A stretch of DNA of 64,000 bases from the NCBI RefSeq assembly GCF_022179065.1, contig NZ_BPQD01000001.1:490753-554752 (forward strand). Direction: 5' to 3'. Below the pieces are notes generated by a model. The model was given only the letters and a program-made list of their open reading frames with translations. It ran no database searches and was not told the origin of the DNA. The first letter of the stretch is position 1. The number at the start of each line of letters is the position of its first letter. This DNA is from Methylobacterium adhaesivum. Its GTDB lineage: Bacteria > Pseudomonadota > Alphaproteobacteria > Rhizobiales > Beijerinckiaceae. This document shows, piece by piece, positions 52,592 through 62,718 of this stretch. Position numbers and translations under genes: made by a program.

Positions 52592-53902
52592 ATGAGGCGC
52601 TTCTTCGCGTCCCTGTTCGGGCAGGTCGTGGCCGCCCTCGTCCTCGGCGTGGTCATCGGCGTCGTCCGACCGGACCTTGCCGTGGCCCTGAAGCCCCTCG
52701 GCGATGGCTTCATCAAGCTCATCAAGATGGCCATCGCGCCCCTGGTGTTCGGCGTCGTCGTGCACGGCATCGTGGGGGCCGGGGACCTGCGCAAGGTCGG
52801 CCGCGTCGGGCTCAAATCCCTGGTCTACTTCGAGGCGGTCACCACCATCGCCCTCGTGCTCGGGATCGTCCTCGCCTACGTGTTCGAGCCGGGGCGCGGC
52901 ATGAACGTCGATCCCGCCACCCTCGATGCCAAGGCGCTGGCGAGCTACACCGACCGGGTCGGCCAGGTCACCGGCACCGTCGACTTCCTCATGAAGCTGA
53001 TCCCCACGACGGTGGTCGACGCCTTCGCCAAGGGCGACATCCTCCAGGTGCTCATCATCGCCATCCTGTTCGGGTCCGGCCTCGCGCTGCTGGGCGACCA
53101 GGGCAAGCCGCTCGCCGACAGCATCGAGCGCATCACCAACGTGCTGTTCAAGGTGATCGGCTTCATCGTGCGCCTCGCGCCGCTCGGCGTCCTCGGGGCC
53201 GTGGCCTTCACGGTGGGCAAGTACGGCATCGGCTCGTTGAAGCAGCTCGGCGTGCTGGTGGTGCTGTTCTATGCCGGCGTCGCGTTCTTCGTGTTCGTGG
53301 TGCTCGGCGCCATCATGCGGGCGGCGGGCTTCAGCATCCTCAAGCTCTTAGGCTATCTGCGCGAGGAACTGATGGTGGTGGCCGGCACCGCCTCCTCCGA
53401 CAGCGTGCTGCCGCAGGTGATGCGCAAGCTCGAGCGCCTCGGCATCCGCGATTCCACGGTCGGCCTCGTGATCCCCACGGGCTACTCGTTCAACCTCGAT
53501 GCCTTCTCGCTCTACCTCACGCTCGCCACCGTGTTCATCGCGCAAGCGACCAACACCGATCTCTCCTTCGGCCACCTGCTGCTCATCCTCGGCATCGCGC
53601 TCCTCACCTCGAAGGGCGCCCACGGCATTCCGGGCTCGGCCATCGTGGTGCTGGCCGCCACCCTCTCGGCGGTGCCGGACATCCCGGTGATCGGCCTCGT
53701 GCTGGTCCTGTCCATCGACTGGTTCGTCGGCATCGCCCGGGCGCTCGGCAACCTCATCGGCAATTGCGTGGCCACCGTGGTGATCGCCGCCTGGGAGGGT
53801 GATATCGACCGGGCGCAGGCGCACCGGGTCCTCGACGGCGACGTGCCCGTCGACACCACGGCGGCCCTCGACGCCCCCATCGTGACCGCCCGTCCCGCCT
53901 GA
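52592..53902 (+). CDS. C4-dicarboxylate-type DctA family transporter of the ureide operon
   Basis: 436 aa, 8-9 membrane segments plus re-entrant loops (DAACS family). Signatures: FIKLIKMAIAPLVFGVVVHG, then GTASSDSVLPQVMRKLERLG, the hairpin HP1 region, then VIPTGYSFNLDAFSLYLTLA, and GIPGSAIVVLAATLSA. DctA normally imports succinate, fumarate and malate with protons or sodium. Here it heads the ureide genes, so a ureide acid, allantoate or oxalurate-like substrate is possible. ATG 52592 has GAGGGAGG 6 bp upstream. Confidence 0.88.
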   Translation: MRRFFASLFGQVVAALVLGVVIGVVRPDLAVALKPLGDGFIKLIKMAIAPLVFGVVVHGIVGAGDLRKVGRVGLKSLVYFEAVTTIALVLGIVLAYVFEPGRGMNVDPATLDAKALASYTDRVGQVTGTVDFLMKLIPTTVVDAFAKGDILQVLIIAILFGSGLALLGDQGKPLADSIERITNVLFKVIGFIVRLAPLGVLGAVAFTVGKYGIGSLKQLGVLVVLFYAGVAFFVFVVLGAIMRAAGFSILKLLGYLREELMVVAGTASSDSVLPQVMRKLERLGIRDSTVGLVIPTGYSFNLDAFSLYLTLATVFIAQATNTDLSFGHLLLILGIALLTSKGAHGIPGSAIVVLAATLSAVPDIPVIGLVLVLSIDWFVGIARALGNLIGNCVATVVIAAWEGDIDRAQAHRVLDGDVPVDTTAALDAPIVTARPA

Positions 53903-53938
53903 CGCCCGGCTCCCCGAGACAACGGTTCGAGACACGCC

Positions 53939-54775
53939 ATGAGCGCTTCCTCCTACAATCCGCCCTGCGGCGGCCTCCCGCCCCAGACCGCCCTCATGAC
54001 CGGGCGTGCGGTGTTCACGGAAGCCTACGCCGTCATCCCCCGGGGGGTGATGAGCGACATCGTCACGAGCGTGCTGCCGTTCTGGGAGGGGGCGCGGGCC
54101 TGGATGCTGTCGCGTCCGCTCTCGGGCTTCTCCGAGACCTTCGCGCAGTACCTCATGGAGGTGGCGCCCGGCGGCGGCAGCGACCGGCCGGAGCCCGACC
54201 CGGAGGCCGAGGGCGTGTTGTTCGTGGTGGAGGGGCGCCCGAGCCTGACCCTGGAGGGGCAGAGCCACGGCCTGCGGCCCGGCTCCTACGTCTACCTCGC
54301 GCCCGGCGCCGCGTGGTCCCTGCGCAACGCCGAGGCCAGTTCCGCCCGCTTCCACTGGATCCGCAAGGCCTACGAGCGGGTGCCGGGGCTCGACGCGCCC
54401 GAATCCTTCGTCACCCACGAGAGCCGGGAGGAGCCCGCCGCCATGCCGGGCACGGACGGCGCCTGGGCCACCACCCGGTTCGTTTCCGGCGACGACGTGC
54501 GCCACGACATGCACGTGAACATCGTCGCCATGCGCCCCGGCGCCTCGATTCCCTTCGAGGAGACCCACGTGATGGAGCACGGCCTGTTCGTGCTGGAGGG
54601 CAAGGCGGTCTACCGGCTCAACCGCGACTGGGTCGAGGTCGAGGCCGGCGACTTCATGTGGCTGCGCGCCTTCTGCCCGCAGGCCTGCTACGCGGGCGGC
54701 CCCGGCCCGTTCCGCTACCTGCTCTACAAGGACGTGAACCGCCATGCCGGGCTGAAGCCCCGGAGCGCCCGGTGA
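53939..54775 (+). CDS. (S)-ureidoglycine aminohydrolase (bicupin)
   Basis: 278 aa. Two cupin domains typical of ureidoglycine aminohydrolase (AllE/UGHase type): an N-terminal strand set (GVLFVVEGRPSLTLEGQSHG) and the C-terminal metal site with HDMHVNIVAMRPGA and ETHVMEHGLFVLEGKAVYRL, whose His and Glu ligands hold manganese in known members. It turns (S)-ureidoglycine into (S)-ureidoglycolate and ammonia after allantoate hydrolysis. It follows dctA by 36 bp and overlaps the next gene (GTGA). Confidence 0.88.
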   Translation: MSASSYNPPCGGLPPQTALMTGRAVFTEAYAVIPRGVMSDIVTSVLPFWEGARAWMLSRPLSGFSETFAQYLMEVAPGGGSDRPEPDPEAEGVLFVVEGRPSLTLEGQSHGLRPGSYVYLAPGAAWSLRNAEASSARFHWIRKAYERVPGLDAPESFVTHESREEPAAMPGTDGAWATTRFVSGDDVRHDMHVNIVAMRPGASIPFEETHVMEHGLFVLEGKAVYRLNRDWVEVEAGDFMWLRAFCPQACYAGGPGPFRYLLYKDVNRHAGLKPRSAR

Positions 54776-55299
54776 CCCCGCGGGGCGCCCAGGTGAGCGA
54801 CCGCGCCGTCACGGCCGAACCCCTGACGGCCGCGGCCTTCGCGCCCTTCGGCCGGGTCATCGACCGGGATCAGGTCGCGCCCCGGCCCATGAACGCCGGC
54901 AAGGCCCGCCGCTTCCACGACCTAGCCGAGATCGCGGTCGCGGGGGAGGGGGCCCGGGTCGTCGTCGGCCTCGTCGAGGCCGAGCCCTATCCCGTGCCCC
55001 TGGTGGTCGGCCTCGTCGAGCGCCATCCGCTCGGCGCCCAGGCCTTCGTGCCCCTGAACGCCGCGCCGTTCCTCGTCGTCGTCTGCCCGGATGAAGACGG
55101 CCGCCCCGGCCGCCCGCGCGCCTTCGTCACGGCTCCGGGCCAGGGCGTGAGCTACGCCCCCGGCACCTGGCACGGGGTCCTGACCCCGTTCGGCGCGCCC
55201 CAGGATTTCGTGGTGATCGACCGCGGCGGCCCGGGCGTGAATCTCGAGGAGCACACTTTCGCGGAGCCCTGGACGATCCACCTGCCGACACGGGCCTGA
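54772..55299 (+). CDS. allA: Ureidoglycolate lyase
   Basis: 175 aa cupin-like enzyme splitting ureidoglycolate into glyoxylate and urea. Family landmarks are LTAAAFAPFGRVID, then the RRFHDLAEI region, VVGLVERHPLGAQAFVPL, and YAPGTWHGVLTPFG with the conserved His, ending FVVIDRGGPG. The GTG start overlaps the aminohydrolase stop by 4 bp; a second GTG 21 bp later would remove seven residues. With the preceding genes it makes glyoxylate, useful in methylotrophic or C2 metabolism, and urea. Confidence 0.88.
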   Translation: MTPRGAQVSDRAVTAEPLTAAAFAPFGRVIDRDQVAPRPMNAGKARRFHDLAEIAVAGEGARVVVGLVEAEPYPVPLVVGLVERHPLGAQAFVPLNAAPFLVVVCPDEDGRPGRPRAFVTAPGQGVSYAPGTWHGVLTPFGAPQDFVVIDRGGPGVNLEEHTFAEPWTIHLPTRA

Positions 55300-55372
55300 G
55301 CGCCCGCGAGGAAGCGGGCCGCCTTCATCGGGCGGTGGGCCTGTCGTCGGATCGTCGAAGGAGGGAACCGTT

Positions 55373-55446
55373 TGGAGCGGGCGGCGGGAATCGAACCCGC
55401 ATATTCAGCTTGGGAAGCTGACGTTCTACCACTGAACTACGCCCGC
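55373..55446 (-). tRNA. tRNA-Gly(CCC)
   Basis: Read on the minus strand, a 74-nt cloverleaf with encoded CCA. Acceptor GCGGGCG pairs with CGCCCGC, the D arm is GTTCAGTGGTAGAAC, the anticodon stem TCAGC/GCTGA holds loop TTCCCAA (anticodon CCC), and the T arm is GCGGGTTCGATTCCCGC. It sits between the ureide genes and maf, on the opposite strand. Confidence 0.93.
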
Positions 55447-55660
55447 CCGCCGCTGTGAGGCGGTGCGACGCTTCGCGTCGCGGGGAGGACCATACCAGAG
55501 ACGGTTGCGTTGTCCACGGCCTTGATGACGGGATGCGCCGCGTTCCCATCGGGGCCGGATTCCGATAGGGCGGAGGCGTGCCGGGCGGTCTCGCTTCCTG
55601 ATCCCACGCCGCCCGCGATGCCTCGGCCCGCTTCCTCCGCATGACGGTTCGCCCCTGACG

Positions 55661-56311
55661 ATGACAGACGCCCCCGCTTCGTCCCCGCCCGCCGGCGCGG
55701 CACGCCTCGTCCTCGCCTCCGCCTCGCCCCGGCGCCTCGCCCTGCTGCAGCAGGCGGGCATCGAGCCCGACGCGCTGCTGCCGGCCGACGTCGACGAGAC
55801 ACCCCGCAAGTCCGAGACGCCGCGCGAGCTCGCCCGGCGCCTGGCCCGCGACAAGCTCGCGGCGGCCGGCGACGTCGCCCGGCGGCGCGACGACATGCGC
55901 CAAGCCTACCTGATCGCCGCCGACACCGTGGTGGCGGTGGGGCGCCGCGTCCTGCCCAAGGCCGAGGTGGCCGACGAGGCGGCCGATTGCCTGCGCCTGC
56001 TCTCGGGGCGCCAGCACCGGGTCTATACGGCGGTCTGCGTCCTGTCGCCGAAGGGCACGCGGCGCGAGCGCCTGGTCGAGACCCGGGTGCGGTTCAAGCG
56101 CCTGTCGGGGCGCGAGATCGAGGCCTACCTCGCCTCCGAGGAATGGCGCGGCAAGGCCGGGGGCTACGCCATCCAGGGCCTGGCCGAGGCCTTCGTGGTC
56201 AAGCTCGTTGGCTCGCACAGCGCGGTGATCGGCCTGCCGCTCTACGAGACCCTGAGCCTTCTGGAGGGCGAGGGGTTTCCCGTGCGCGCCGCCTGGGGGA
56301 GCGCGGCATGA
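55661..56311 (+). CDS. maf: Maf family nucleoside triphosphate pyrophosphatase
   Basis: 216 aa. N-terminal [19 protein letters not shown], the characteristic [13 protein letters not shown], the active-site ADTVVAVG with the aspartate, and [29 protein letters not shown], read to 20 residues, is the usual C-terminal half. Maf proteins hydrolyse non-canonical nucleotides (dTTP/UTP or m7GTP type) and can affect septum formation. Its stop overlaps the ATG of yacG (ATGA). Confidence 0.93.
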   Translation: MTDAPASSPPAGAARLVLASASPRRLALLQQAGIEPDALLPADVDETPRKSETPRELARRLARDKLAAAGDVARRRDDMRQAYLIAADTVVAVGRRVLPKAEVADEAADCLRLLSGRQHRVYTAVCVLSPKGTRRERLVETRVRFKRLSGREIEAYLASEEWRGKAGGYAIQGLAEAFVVKLVGSHSAVIGLPLYETLSLLEGEGFPVRAAWGSAA

Positions 56312-56514
56312 CCGGCCCGCTGCCCTGGCCGCCCGAACTGCCGGAATCCTGCCCGATCTGCGGCAAGCGGACGAAGGCGGAGGTCCGGCCGTTCTGCTCG
56401 ACACGCTGCGCCGACATCGACCTCGGGCGCTGGCTCACCGACCGCTACGCGATCCCCACCGCCGACGACGAGGACGAGGATGCCGTCCCCGAGGGGCGCG
56501 ATGAGACGAGCTAA
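56308..56514 (+). CDS. yacG: DNA gyrase inhibitor YacG
   Basis: 68 aa zinc protein. The zinc site is CPICGKRT and [20 protein letters not shown], with the Cys4 arrangement CxxC and CxxxC. The acidic tail ([14 protein letters not shown]) is typical of longer homologues. YacG binds GyrB and blocks gyrase. Maf and yacG are a common pair in alphaproteobacteria. Followed by a strong hairpin. Confidence 0.92.
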   Translation: MTGPLPWPPELPESCPICGKRTKAEVRPFCSTRCADIDLGRWLTDRYAIPTADDEDEDAVPEGRDETS

Positions 56515-56519
56515 AACGC

Positions 56520-56556
56520 GAAAGAGGCCGGCTCCCCGTAGGACCCGGCCTCTTTC
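56520..56556. terminator. 12-bp hairpin terminator after yacG
   Basis: GAAAGAGGCCGG pairs with CCGGCCTCTTTC around a 13-nt loop; the stem itself contains TCTTTC, giving a T-rich exit on both strands. It separates yacG from the convergent MFS gene. Confidence 0.85.
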
Positions 56557-56618
56557 GTGATGCGGCCCGACGGGGTCGGGAGCGGGCGTCCCCCTCGGCC
56601 ATGGCCAGGGGGGCGTCT

Positions 56619-57953
56619 TCAGGCCCGGATCGAGGCGCGACGGTTGTAGCCCAGGGCCGCGAGGGTCGCGACGGCGCCCGACAGCAGGTAGACGCCGACC
56701 CACGCGAGGCCGAACTCGCTCGACAGGCTGAGCGCCACCAGGGGCGCGAACGCGGCGCCGATGAGCCAGGCGAGATCCGCCGTGATGGCCGCGCCGGTGT
56801 AGCGGTAGCGGGTGCCGAGGTTGCTCGTCACCGAGCCCGAGGTCTGGCCATAGGAGAGGCCGAGAAGGCCGAAGCCCACGAGCACGTAGATCGTCTGCCC
56901 CACCTCGCTGTCGCCCACGAGCAGGGGGGCGACGATGCTGGCCAGGGCGAACAGCAGGATCAGGACGGCCGAGACGGCCACCAGGGTACGGCGCCCGATC
57001 TGGTCGGCGACGATGCCCGAGATCACGATGGCCCCGGCGCCCAGCATGGCTCCGGCGAACTGCACCATGAGGAACTCGCCCACCGAGCGGTTGGTGAACA
57101 GGTTGATCCACGAAATCGGGAACACCGTCACGAGGTGGAACAGGGCGAAGCTCGCCAGCGGCACGAAGGCGCCGATGAGGATGTCGCGGCCGTGGAACCG
57201 CATCGCCTCGAGGGCCGGCGTCGGCTCGAGTTCACGCTTCTCGATGAGGCGCACGAACTCCTCCGTCGCCACGAGGCGCAGGCGGGCGAACAGGGCGACC
57301 ACGTTGATGGCGAAGGCGACGAAGAACGGGTAGCGCCAGCCGAAATCGAGGAAGTCGGCCTCCGAGAGGTTCGCAAGGAAGAACGCGAACAGGGCCGAGG
57401 CCAGCATGAAGCCGATGGGCGCGCCGAGCTGCGGCATCATCGCGTACCAGCCGCGCCGGTTCTCCGGGGCGTTGAGGGCCAGCAGCGAAGCGAGGCCGTC
57501 CCAGGCTCCGCCCAGCGCCAGCCCCTGTCCGCACCGGAAGGCCGCGAGCATCCAGATCGCCGTGGCGCCGAGCGTCGCGTAGTTCGGCAGGAAGGCGATG
57601 GCCGCCGTCGAGCCGCCGAGGAGGAACAGCGCGATGGTGAGCTTGACCCCGCGCCCGTGCCGCCGGTCAATCTCGAGGAAGATCGCCGAGCCGATGGGCC
57701 GCGCGACGAAGGCGAGGGCGAACAGCGCGAAGGAATAGATCGTGCCGGTGAGCGGCGTGGCGAAGGGGAAGAACACCTTCGGGAAGATGAGCACCGAGGC
57801 GATGCCGTAGACGAAGAAGTCGAAATACTCGGCGGCTCGGCCGATCACCACACCGATGGCGATCTCGCCGGGGGCGACCGTGTGGTCGCTGAGGGTCGCG
57901 TGTGCGTCGCGCTCCAGGGGCGTCGAGGACGGCACGGCGTAATCTGCGCTCAT
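56619..57953 (-). CDS. MFS transporter of the metabolite:H+ symporter (MHS) type
   Basis: 444 aa, 12 helices. The MHS start motif is visible as IGRAAEYFDFFVYGIASVLI and FPKVFFPFATPLTG, followed by FVARPIGSAIFLEIDRRHGR. The second half begins with IGAFVPLASFALFHLVTVFP and has GIVADQIGRRTLV. Relatives carry citrate, alpha-ketoglutarate, shikimate or betaine; the substrate here is unknown. ATG 57953. It is divergent from the cyo operon. Confidence 0.88.
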   Translation of the reverse strand: MSADYAVPSSTPLERDAHATLSDHTVAPGEIAIGVVIGRAAEYFDFFVYGIASVLIFPKVFFPFATPLTGTIYSFALFALAFVARPIGSAIFLEIDRRHGRGVKLTIALFLLGGSTAAIAFLPNYATLGATAIWMLAAFRCGQGLALGGAWDGLASLLALNAPENRRGWYAMMPQLGAPIGFMLASALFAFFLANLSEADFLDFGWRYPFFVAFAINVVALFARLRLVATEEFVRLIEKRELEPTPALEAMRFHGRDILIGAFVPLASFALFHLVTVFPISWINLFTNRSVGEFLMVQFAGAMLGAGAIVISGIVADQIGRRTLVAVSAVLILLFALASIVAPLLVGDSEVGQTIYVLVGFGLLGLSYGQTSGSVTSNLGTRYRYTGAAITADLAWLIGAAFAPLVALSLSSEFGLAWVGVYLLSGAVATLAALGYNRRASIRA

Positions 57954-58317
57954 CGGGGGACGTATGCTCGCTCGCTTGAAGGTGGAGGAGGCCTCGCGTC
58001 GGCGCGGGCGGACCTCCGGATCTCGATCCTGATTATGGCCTGCCACCGGCCCACGTCAAAGCGCAAGGTCGGCCGGCGCGGGGCAGGGCGGCGATGAGCG
58101 TGGTGCCGTCCTGTCGCACCCGGCGGATTGTCCCGGCGGCGGGAAAGCACATTGCCTCGTGCGAGGGGGTTTGGCTATGCTCCGCACGCCTACCTGAGAG
58201 CATACCTTTCCCCTTGTCAGGCCGGCCGGTTGCAGCGCACTAGGCGGCACGTTCGACGTGGCGCCGCTGGGCGGCACGGCACGGGCGGCATCATCGAGTT
58301 CGCGTCTGCCCGATCCC
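57954..58317. other. Divergent promoter region between MFS and cyoA
   Basis: 364 bp with no gene. A possible cyo promoter is given separately at 58152-58181. No other strong repeat is visible. Confidence 0.5.
58152..58181 (+). promoter_or_regulatory. Candidate cyo operon promoter
   Basis: TTGCCT and TATGCT separated by 18 bp, reading toward cyoA about 136 bp downstream. It matches a sigma70 promoter moderately; no direct evidence. Confidence 0.35.
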
Positions 58318-59523
58318 ATGACCGTCAGATTCCTTCGCACGCTCCTCCTTCTGCCCGTGTTCGGCCTCCTCTCGGGGTGCAACATGGTGCTCATGAATCC
58401 GTCGGGCGACATCGCCATGCGGCAACGCGATCTCATCCTGGCCTCCACCGGGCTGATGCTGCTCATTATTATCCCGGTCATCGCCGCGACCCTGTTCTTC
58501 GCGTGGCGCTACCGCCAGTCCAACACCGAGGCCGCCTACGATCCCGACTGGCATCACTCGACTCACCTCGAGGTGCTGATCTGGTCGGCCCCCCTGGTGA
58601 TCGTCGTGGCGCTCGGCGCCCTGACCTGGATCAGCACCCACACCCTCGATCCCTACCGGCCCCTGAGCCGCATCGACGCGTCGCGGCCCCTGCCGGAGGG
58701 CGTGAAGCCCCTCGTGGTCGAGGTCGTCGCACTCGATTGGAAGTGGCTGTTCTTCTACCCAGATCAGGGCATCGCCACCGTCAATGAGATCGCCGCCCCC
58801 GTCGATGTGCCCATCACCTTCAAGATCACGGCCGCCACGGTGATGAACTCGTTCTTCATTCCCGCTTTGGCCGGACAGATCTACGCCATGCCCGGCATGG
58901 AGACGAAGCTGCACGCGGTGATCAACAAGGCCGGAATGTATGAGGGCCAGTCGGCCAACTACAGCGGTTCGGGCTTCTCGCGCATGAACTTCCGCTTCAT
59001 CGGCCTGGATCAGGCGGGCTTCGACGCCTGGGTGGCCAAGGCCAAGCAGGCGAACAAGCCCCTCAGCCGCGACGCCTACCTCGAACTCGAGCGCCCGAGC
59101 GAGCGCGAGCCCGTGCGGTTCTACTCCTCCGTCGATTCCGGTCTCTACGGCCAGATCCTCAACATGTGCGCCGTGCCGGGCAAGATGTGCATGCACGAGA
59201 TGATGGCCATCGACGCCAAGGGCGGCGCCGGCAAGGACAGCCACGCCAACCGCGCCCGCCTCGAATACGACAACCGCTACGCCGAGCGCGGCGACGAGGG
59301 CAACGCCGCCACGGTCGGCGGTTCGGGCCGCGAATCGCACAGCTCCGAGCAGCCCCAGGGCATGAAGCCGAAATCCATCGCCCCCGACGTGACGCCCCGC
59401 GGTGCCGCCGAGCAGCCGGGGACCGGGCATGACGGCCACGCCGGTCACGGGGATCACGGTACGTCCCCCAGCGACGGGCCGAGCGGCGCCGATCCCGTCG
59501 CCCCCGGTCAGCTCAACAAATAA
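58318..59523 (+). CDS. cyoA: Cytochrome bo-type ubiquinol oxidase subunit II
   Basis: 401 aa. Lipoprotein signal with lipobox LLSGC (Cys21), then two helices ([39 protein letters not shown]). The periplasmic cupredoxin domain has [20 protein letters not shown] and [19 protein letters not shown]; it lacks the CuA ligands, so this is a quinol oxidase. After the normal end (near residue 315) comes a 90-residue Gly/Pro/His-rich tail with [14 protein letters not shown] 58318 begins the signal peptide; no Shine-Dalgarno is evident. Confidence 0.93.
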   Translation: MTVRFLRTLLLLPVFGLLSGCNMVLMNPSGDIAMRQRDLILASTGLMLLIIIPVIAATLFFAWRYRQSNTEAAYDPDWHHSTHLEVLIWSAPLVIVVALGALTWISTHTLDPYRPLSRIDASRPLPEGVKPLVVEVVALDWKWLFFYPDQGIATVNEIAAPVDVPITFKITAATVMNSFFIPALAGQIYAMPGMETKLHAVINKAGMYEGQSANYSGSGFSRMNFRFIGLDQAGFDAWVAKAKQANKPLSRDAYLELERPSEREPVRFYSSVDSGLYGQILNMCAVPGKMCMHEMMAIDAKGGAGKDSHANRARLEYDNRYAERGDEGNAATVGGSGRESHSSEQPQGMKPKSIAPDVTPRGAAEQPGTGHDGHAGHGDHGTSPSDGPSGADPVAPGQLNK

Positions 59524-59581
59524 CGCGGACGCTCATCGTCGCCCGCGACGCCGTTCGGCACTCCTCTCACGAGACAGGCCC

Positions 59582-61585
59582 ATGTTCTCCAATCCGGATC
59601 TCCAGAAGCTCCTGTTCGGGCGTCTGACGCTCGACGCCGTGCCCCTGCATGAACCGATCCTCCTCATCACCTTCGCCATGGTCGGCCTCGGCGGCGTCGC
59701 GGTGCTGGGCGGTCTCACCTATTTCCGCCTCTGGGGACCCCTGTGGCGGGACTGGTTCACGAGCGTCGATCACAAGAAGATCGGCATCATGTACATCGTG
59801 CTGGCCCTCGTCATGCTCCTGCGCGGCTTTGCCGACGCCCTTATGATGCGCGCCCAGCAGGCCATGGCCTTCGGCGACGTCGAGGGCTATCTGCCGCCGC
59901 ATCACTACGACCAGATCTTCACGGCGCATGGCGTGATCATGATCTTCTTCGTGGCGATGCCGCTGGTGACGGGCCTGATGAACTTCGTCGTGCCGCTCCA
60001 GATCGGCGCCCGCGACGTGGCCTTCCCGTTCCTGAACAACTTCAGCTTCTGGATGACGGTGGCGGGCGCCGTGACCGTCATGGCCTCGCTGTTCGTCGGT
60101 GAATTCGCCCGCACGGGCTGGCTCGCCTATCCGCCGCTCTCAGGCCCGGCCATGAGCCCTGGCGTCGGCGTCGACTACTACATCTGGGCCCTGCAGATCG
60201 CCGGCATCGGCACGCTCCTGTCCGGCATCAATCTCATCGCCACCATCGTGAAGATGCGCGCCCCCGGCATGAGCATGATGAAGATGCCGATTTTCACCTG
60301 GACGGCGCTCTGCACCAACATCCTCATCGTCGCCGCCTTCCCGATCCTCACCGCCGTTCTGGCGATGCTGTCCCTCGACCGCTACGTGGGCACGCATTTC
60401 TTCTCGAACGACCTCGGCGGTAACCCGATGATGTACGTGAACCTCATCTGGATCTGGGGTCACCCGGAGGTCTACATCCTCATCCTGCCGGCCTTCGGCG
60501 TGTTCTCGGAGATCACCGCGACGTTCTCGCGCAAGCGCCTCTTCGGCTACGCCTCCATGGTCTACGCCACCGTGGTGATCACGATCCTGTCCTACCTCGT
60601 GTGGCTGCACCACTTTTTCACCATGGGCTCCGGCGCCAGCGTGAACTCGTTCTTCGGCATCACGACGATGATCATCTCGATCCCGACGGGCGCCAAGATC
60701 TTCAACTGGCTGTTCACCATGTACAAAGGCCGCATCGACTTCGACGTGCCGATGCTCTGGACCGTCGGCTTCATGGTGACCTTCACCATCGGCGGCATGA
60801 CCGGCGTGCTGCTGGCCGTCCCCCCGGCCGACTTCGTGCTCCACAACTCCCTGTTCCTCATCGCGCACTTCCACAACGTCATCATCGGCGGCGTGCTGTT
60901 CGGGATGCTGGCCGGGATCACCTACTGGTTCCCGAAGGCGTTCGGCTACAAGCTCGATCCGTTCTGGGGCAAGACCTCGTTCTGGTTCTGGCTCACGGGC
61001 TTCTGGTTCGCCTTCGCGCCGCTCTACGTGCTCGGCCTCATGGGCGTGACGCGCCGCGTGCAGCACTTCGACGATCCTTCGCTGCAGATCTGGTTCATCA
61101 TCGCGGCCTTCGGGGCGTTCCTCATCCTGCTCGGCATCGCCTCGTTCGCCGTCACCCTCGTGGTCAGCTTCCTCCGCCGCGAGGAGCTGCGCGACGTGAC
61201 CGGCGACCCGTGGAACGGCCGCACCCTGGAATGGGCGACCTCCTCGCCGCCGCCGGACTACAACTTCGCCTTCACGCCCGTGGTCCACGACCATGACGCG
61301 TGGTGGGACATGAAGAAGCGCGGTTACACGCGTCCGGTCAGCGGGTTCCAGAAGATCCATATGCCGCGCAGCACCGCGGCGGGCATCATCCTCGGCGTGC
61401 TCAGCATCGTCTTCTCGTTCGCGATGATCTGGTACATCTGGTGGCTCGCGGCGCTCAGCTTCGTGGCGATCGCGGTGGTCGCCATCGGCCATACCTTCAA
61501 CTACGCCCGCGACTTCTACATCCCCGTCGACGAGGTCGTGCGGACGGAGAATGCGCGCACGGCCCTTCTCGCGGAACGAGTCTGA
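59582..61585 (+). CDS. cyoB: Cytochrome bo-type ubiquinol oxidase subunit I
   Basis: 667 aa, the catalytic subunit with heme b, heme o3 and CuB. The heme ligand is in [19 protein letters not shown], the CuB His and crosslinked Tyr are in [20 protein letters not shown], and the paired His in [10 protein letters not shown]. The last heme histidines are in [35 protein letters not shown] at the start and the length match CyoB. ATG 59582 lies 58 bp after cyoA. Pumps protons while reducing oxygen. Confidence 0.95.
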   Translation: MFSNPDLQKLLFGRLTLDAVPLHEPILLITFAMVGLGGVAVLGGLTYFRLWGPLWRDWFTSVDHKKIGIMYIVLALVMLLRGFADALMMRAQQAMAFGDVEGYLPPHHYDQIFTAHGVIMIFFVAMPLVTGLMNFVVPLQIGARDVAFPFLNNFSFWMTVAGAVTVMASLFVGEFARTGWLAYPPLSGPAMSPGVGVDYYIWALQIAGIGTLLSGINLIATIVKMRAPGMSMMKMPIFTWTALCTNILIVAAFPILTAVLAMLSLDRYVGTHFFSNDLGGNPMMYVNLIWIWGHPEVYILILPAFGVFSEITATFSRKRLFGYASMVYATVVITILSYLVWLHHFFTMGSGASVNSFFGITTMIISIPTGAKIFNWLFTMYKGRIDFDVPMLWTVGFMVTFTIGGMTGVLLAVPPADFVLHNSLFLIAHFHNVIIGGVLFGMLAGITYWFPKAFGYKLDPFWGKTSFWFWLTGFWFAFAPLYVLGLMGVTRRVQHFDDPSLQIWFIIAAFGAFLILLGIASFAVTLVVSFLRREELRDVTGDPWNGRTLEWATSSPPPDYNFAFTPVVHDHDAWWDMKKRGYTRPVSGFQKIHMPRSTAAGIILGVLSIVFSFAMIWYIWWLAALSFVAIAVVAIGHTFNYARDFYIPVDEVVRTENARTALLAERV

Positions 61586-61590
61586 ACACC

Positions 61591-62238
61591 ATGGCGGCGC
61601 ATTCCACGGCGGCTCTGACCGCCGAAGACTTCCAGGGGCCGGGGGACACCCCGGTCTTCCTCGACGCCGAGGGCCGGCATCATCCCGAGAACGGGACGAT
61701 GCTGGGCTTCTGGCTCTACCTCATGAGCGACTGCCTCATCTTCGCGGCGCTCTTCGCGGTCTACGCGGTCCTCGGGCGCAACTACGCGGCCGGTCCTTCG
61801 CCGAAGGACCTGTTCGATCTGAAGCTCGTGGCGTTGAACACCTCGATGCTGCTGTTCTCCTCCATCACCTATGGCTTCGCCATGCTGGCGATGGAGAAGG
61901 ACGATCAGGACCGGATGCAGCTCTGGCTCGCGATCACCGGCCTGTTCGGCCTGTGCTTCATCGGCCTCGAACTCTACGAGTTCCACCACCTCATCCACGA
62001 GGGGGCCACACCCCAGCGCAGCGGTTTCCTCTCGGCGTTCTTCACCCTGGTGGGCACCCACGGCCTCCACGTCAGCCTCGGCCTCGTCTGGCTCGTGGTC
62101 CTGATGGTCCAGGCGCACATGCGCGGTCTCGGCGATGCCAACAAGCGCCGCCTCCTGTGCCTGTCGATGTTCTGGCACTTCCTCGACGTGGTCTGGATCG
62201 GCGTGTTCACCTTCGTCTACCTCATGGGAGTCCTTTGA
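61591..62238 (+). CDS. cyoC: Cytochrome bo-type ubiquinol oxidase subunit III
   Basis: 215 aa, five helices of the heme-copper subunit III fold. [20 protein letters not shown], then [18 protein letters not shown], then [14 protein letters not shown], and the end [20 protein letters not shown] are all family landmarks. It follows cyoB by 5 bp, and its stop overlaps the cyoD ATG (TGATG). Stabilises subunit I. Confidence 0.94.
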   Translation: MAAHSTAALTAEDFQGPGDTPVFLDAEGRHHPENGTMLGFWLYLMSDCLIFAALFAVYAVLGRNYAAGPSPKDLFDLKLVALNTSMLLFSSITYGFAMLAMEKDDQDRMQLWLAITGLFGLCFIGLELYEFHHLIHEGATPQRSGFLSAFFTLVGTHGLHVSLGLVWLVVLMVQAHMRGLGDANKRRLLCLSMFWHFLDVVWIGVFTFVYLMGVL

Positions 62239-62696
62239 TGAGCGCCGCAACGGAGGACGCGCACGTCCGTGGCAGCGGCCATGAGGTGCACGAGATGCCG
62301 GGCGGGCACGGCTCGTTCCGGGGCTACATGACGGGCTTCGTCCTGTCGGTGATCCTGACGGCGATCCCGTTCTGGCTGGTGATGTCCGATGTCCTCGGCA
62401 ATCCCCGCCTCACCGGCATCATCGTCATGGGCTTCGCCGTGGTGCAGATCGTGGTCCACATGGTCTACTTCCTGCACATGAACACGAAGTCGGAAGGGGG
62501 TTGGACGATCCTCGCCCTGATCTTCACCCTGACCCTCGTGCTCATCACCCTCGTGGGCTCCGTGTGGGTGATGTACCACCTCGATACCAACATGATGCCG
62601 GCCGACCACGGCATGCACATGCCCGCGCCCCAATCGATGCCGGTCGAGCCCGGCACGGCGGGCCCGGCGCCGGCGACGCATCAGCACAACCATTGA
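62238..62696 (+). CDS. cyoD: Cytochrome bo-type ubiquinol oxidase subunit IV
   Basis: 152 aa. Three helices: GYMTGFVLSVILTAIPFWLV, IIVMGFAVVQIVVHMVYFLH, and WTILALIFTLTLVLITLVGS. The N-terminus is His-rich (GHEVHEMPGGHGSF). After the helices is an added tail of about 35 residues rich in Met, His and Pro (ADHGMHMPAP, then THQHNH). E. coli CyoD has 109 residues, so this tail is extra. Subunit IV assists CuB insertion. Start overlaps the cyoC stop. Confidence 0.93.
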   Translation: MSAATEDAHVRGSGHEVHEMPGGHGSFRGYMTGFVLSVILTAIPFWLVMSDVLGNPRLTGIIVMGFAVVQIVVHMVYFLHMNTKSEGGWTILALIFTLTLVLITLVGSVWVMYHLDTNMMPADHGMHMPAPQSMPVEPGTAGPAPATHQHNH

Positions 62697-62718
62697 CCGA
62701 TCGTCCGGGCCGCATTCC

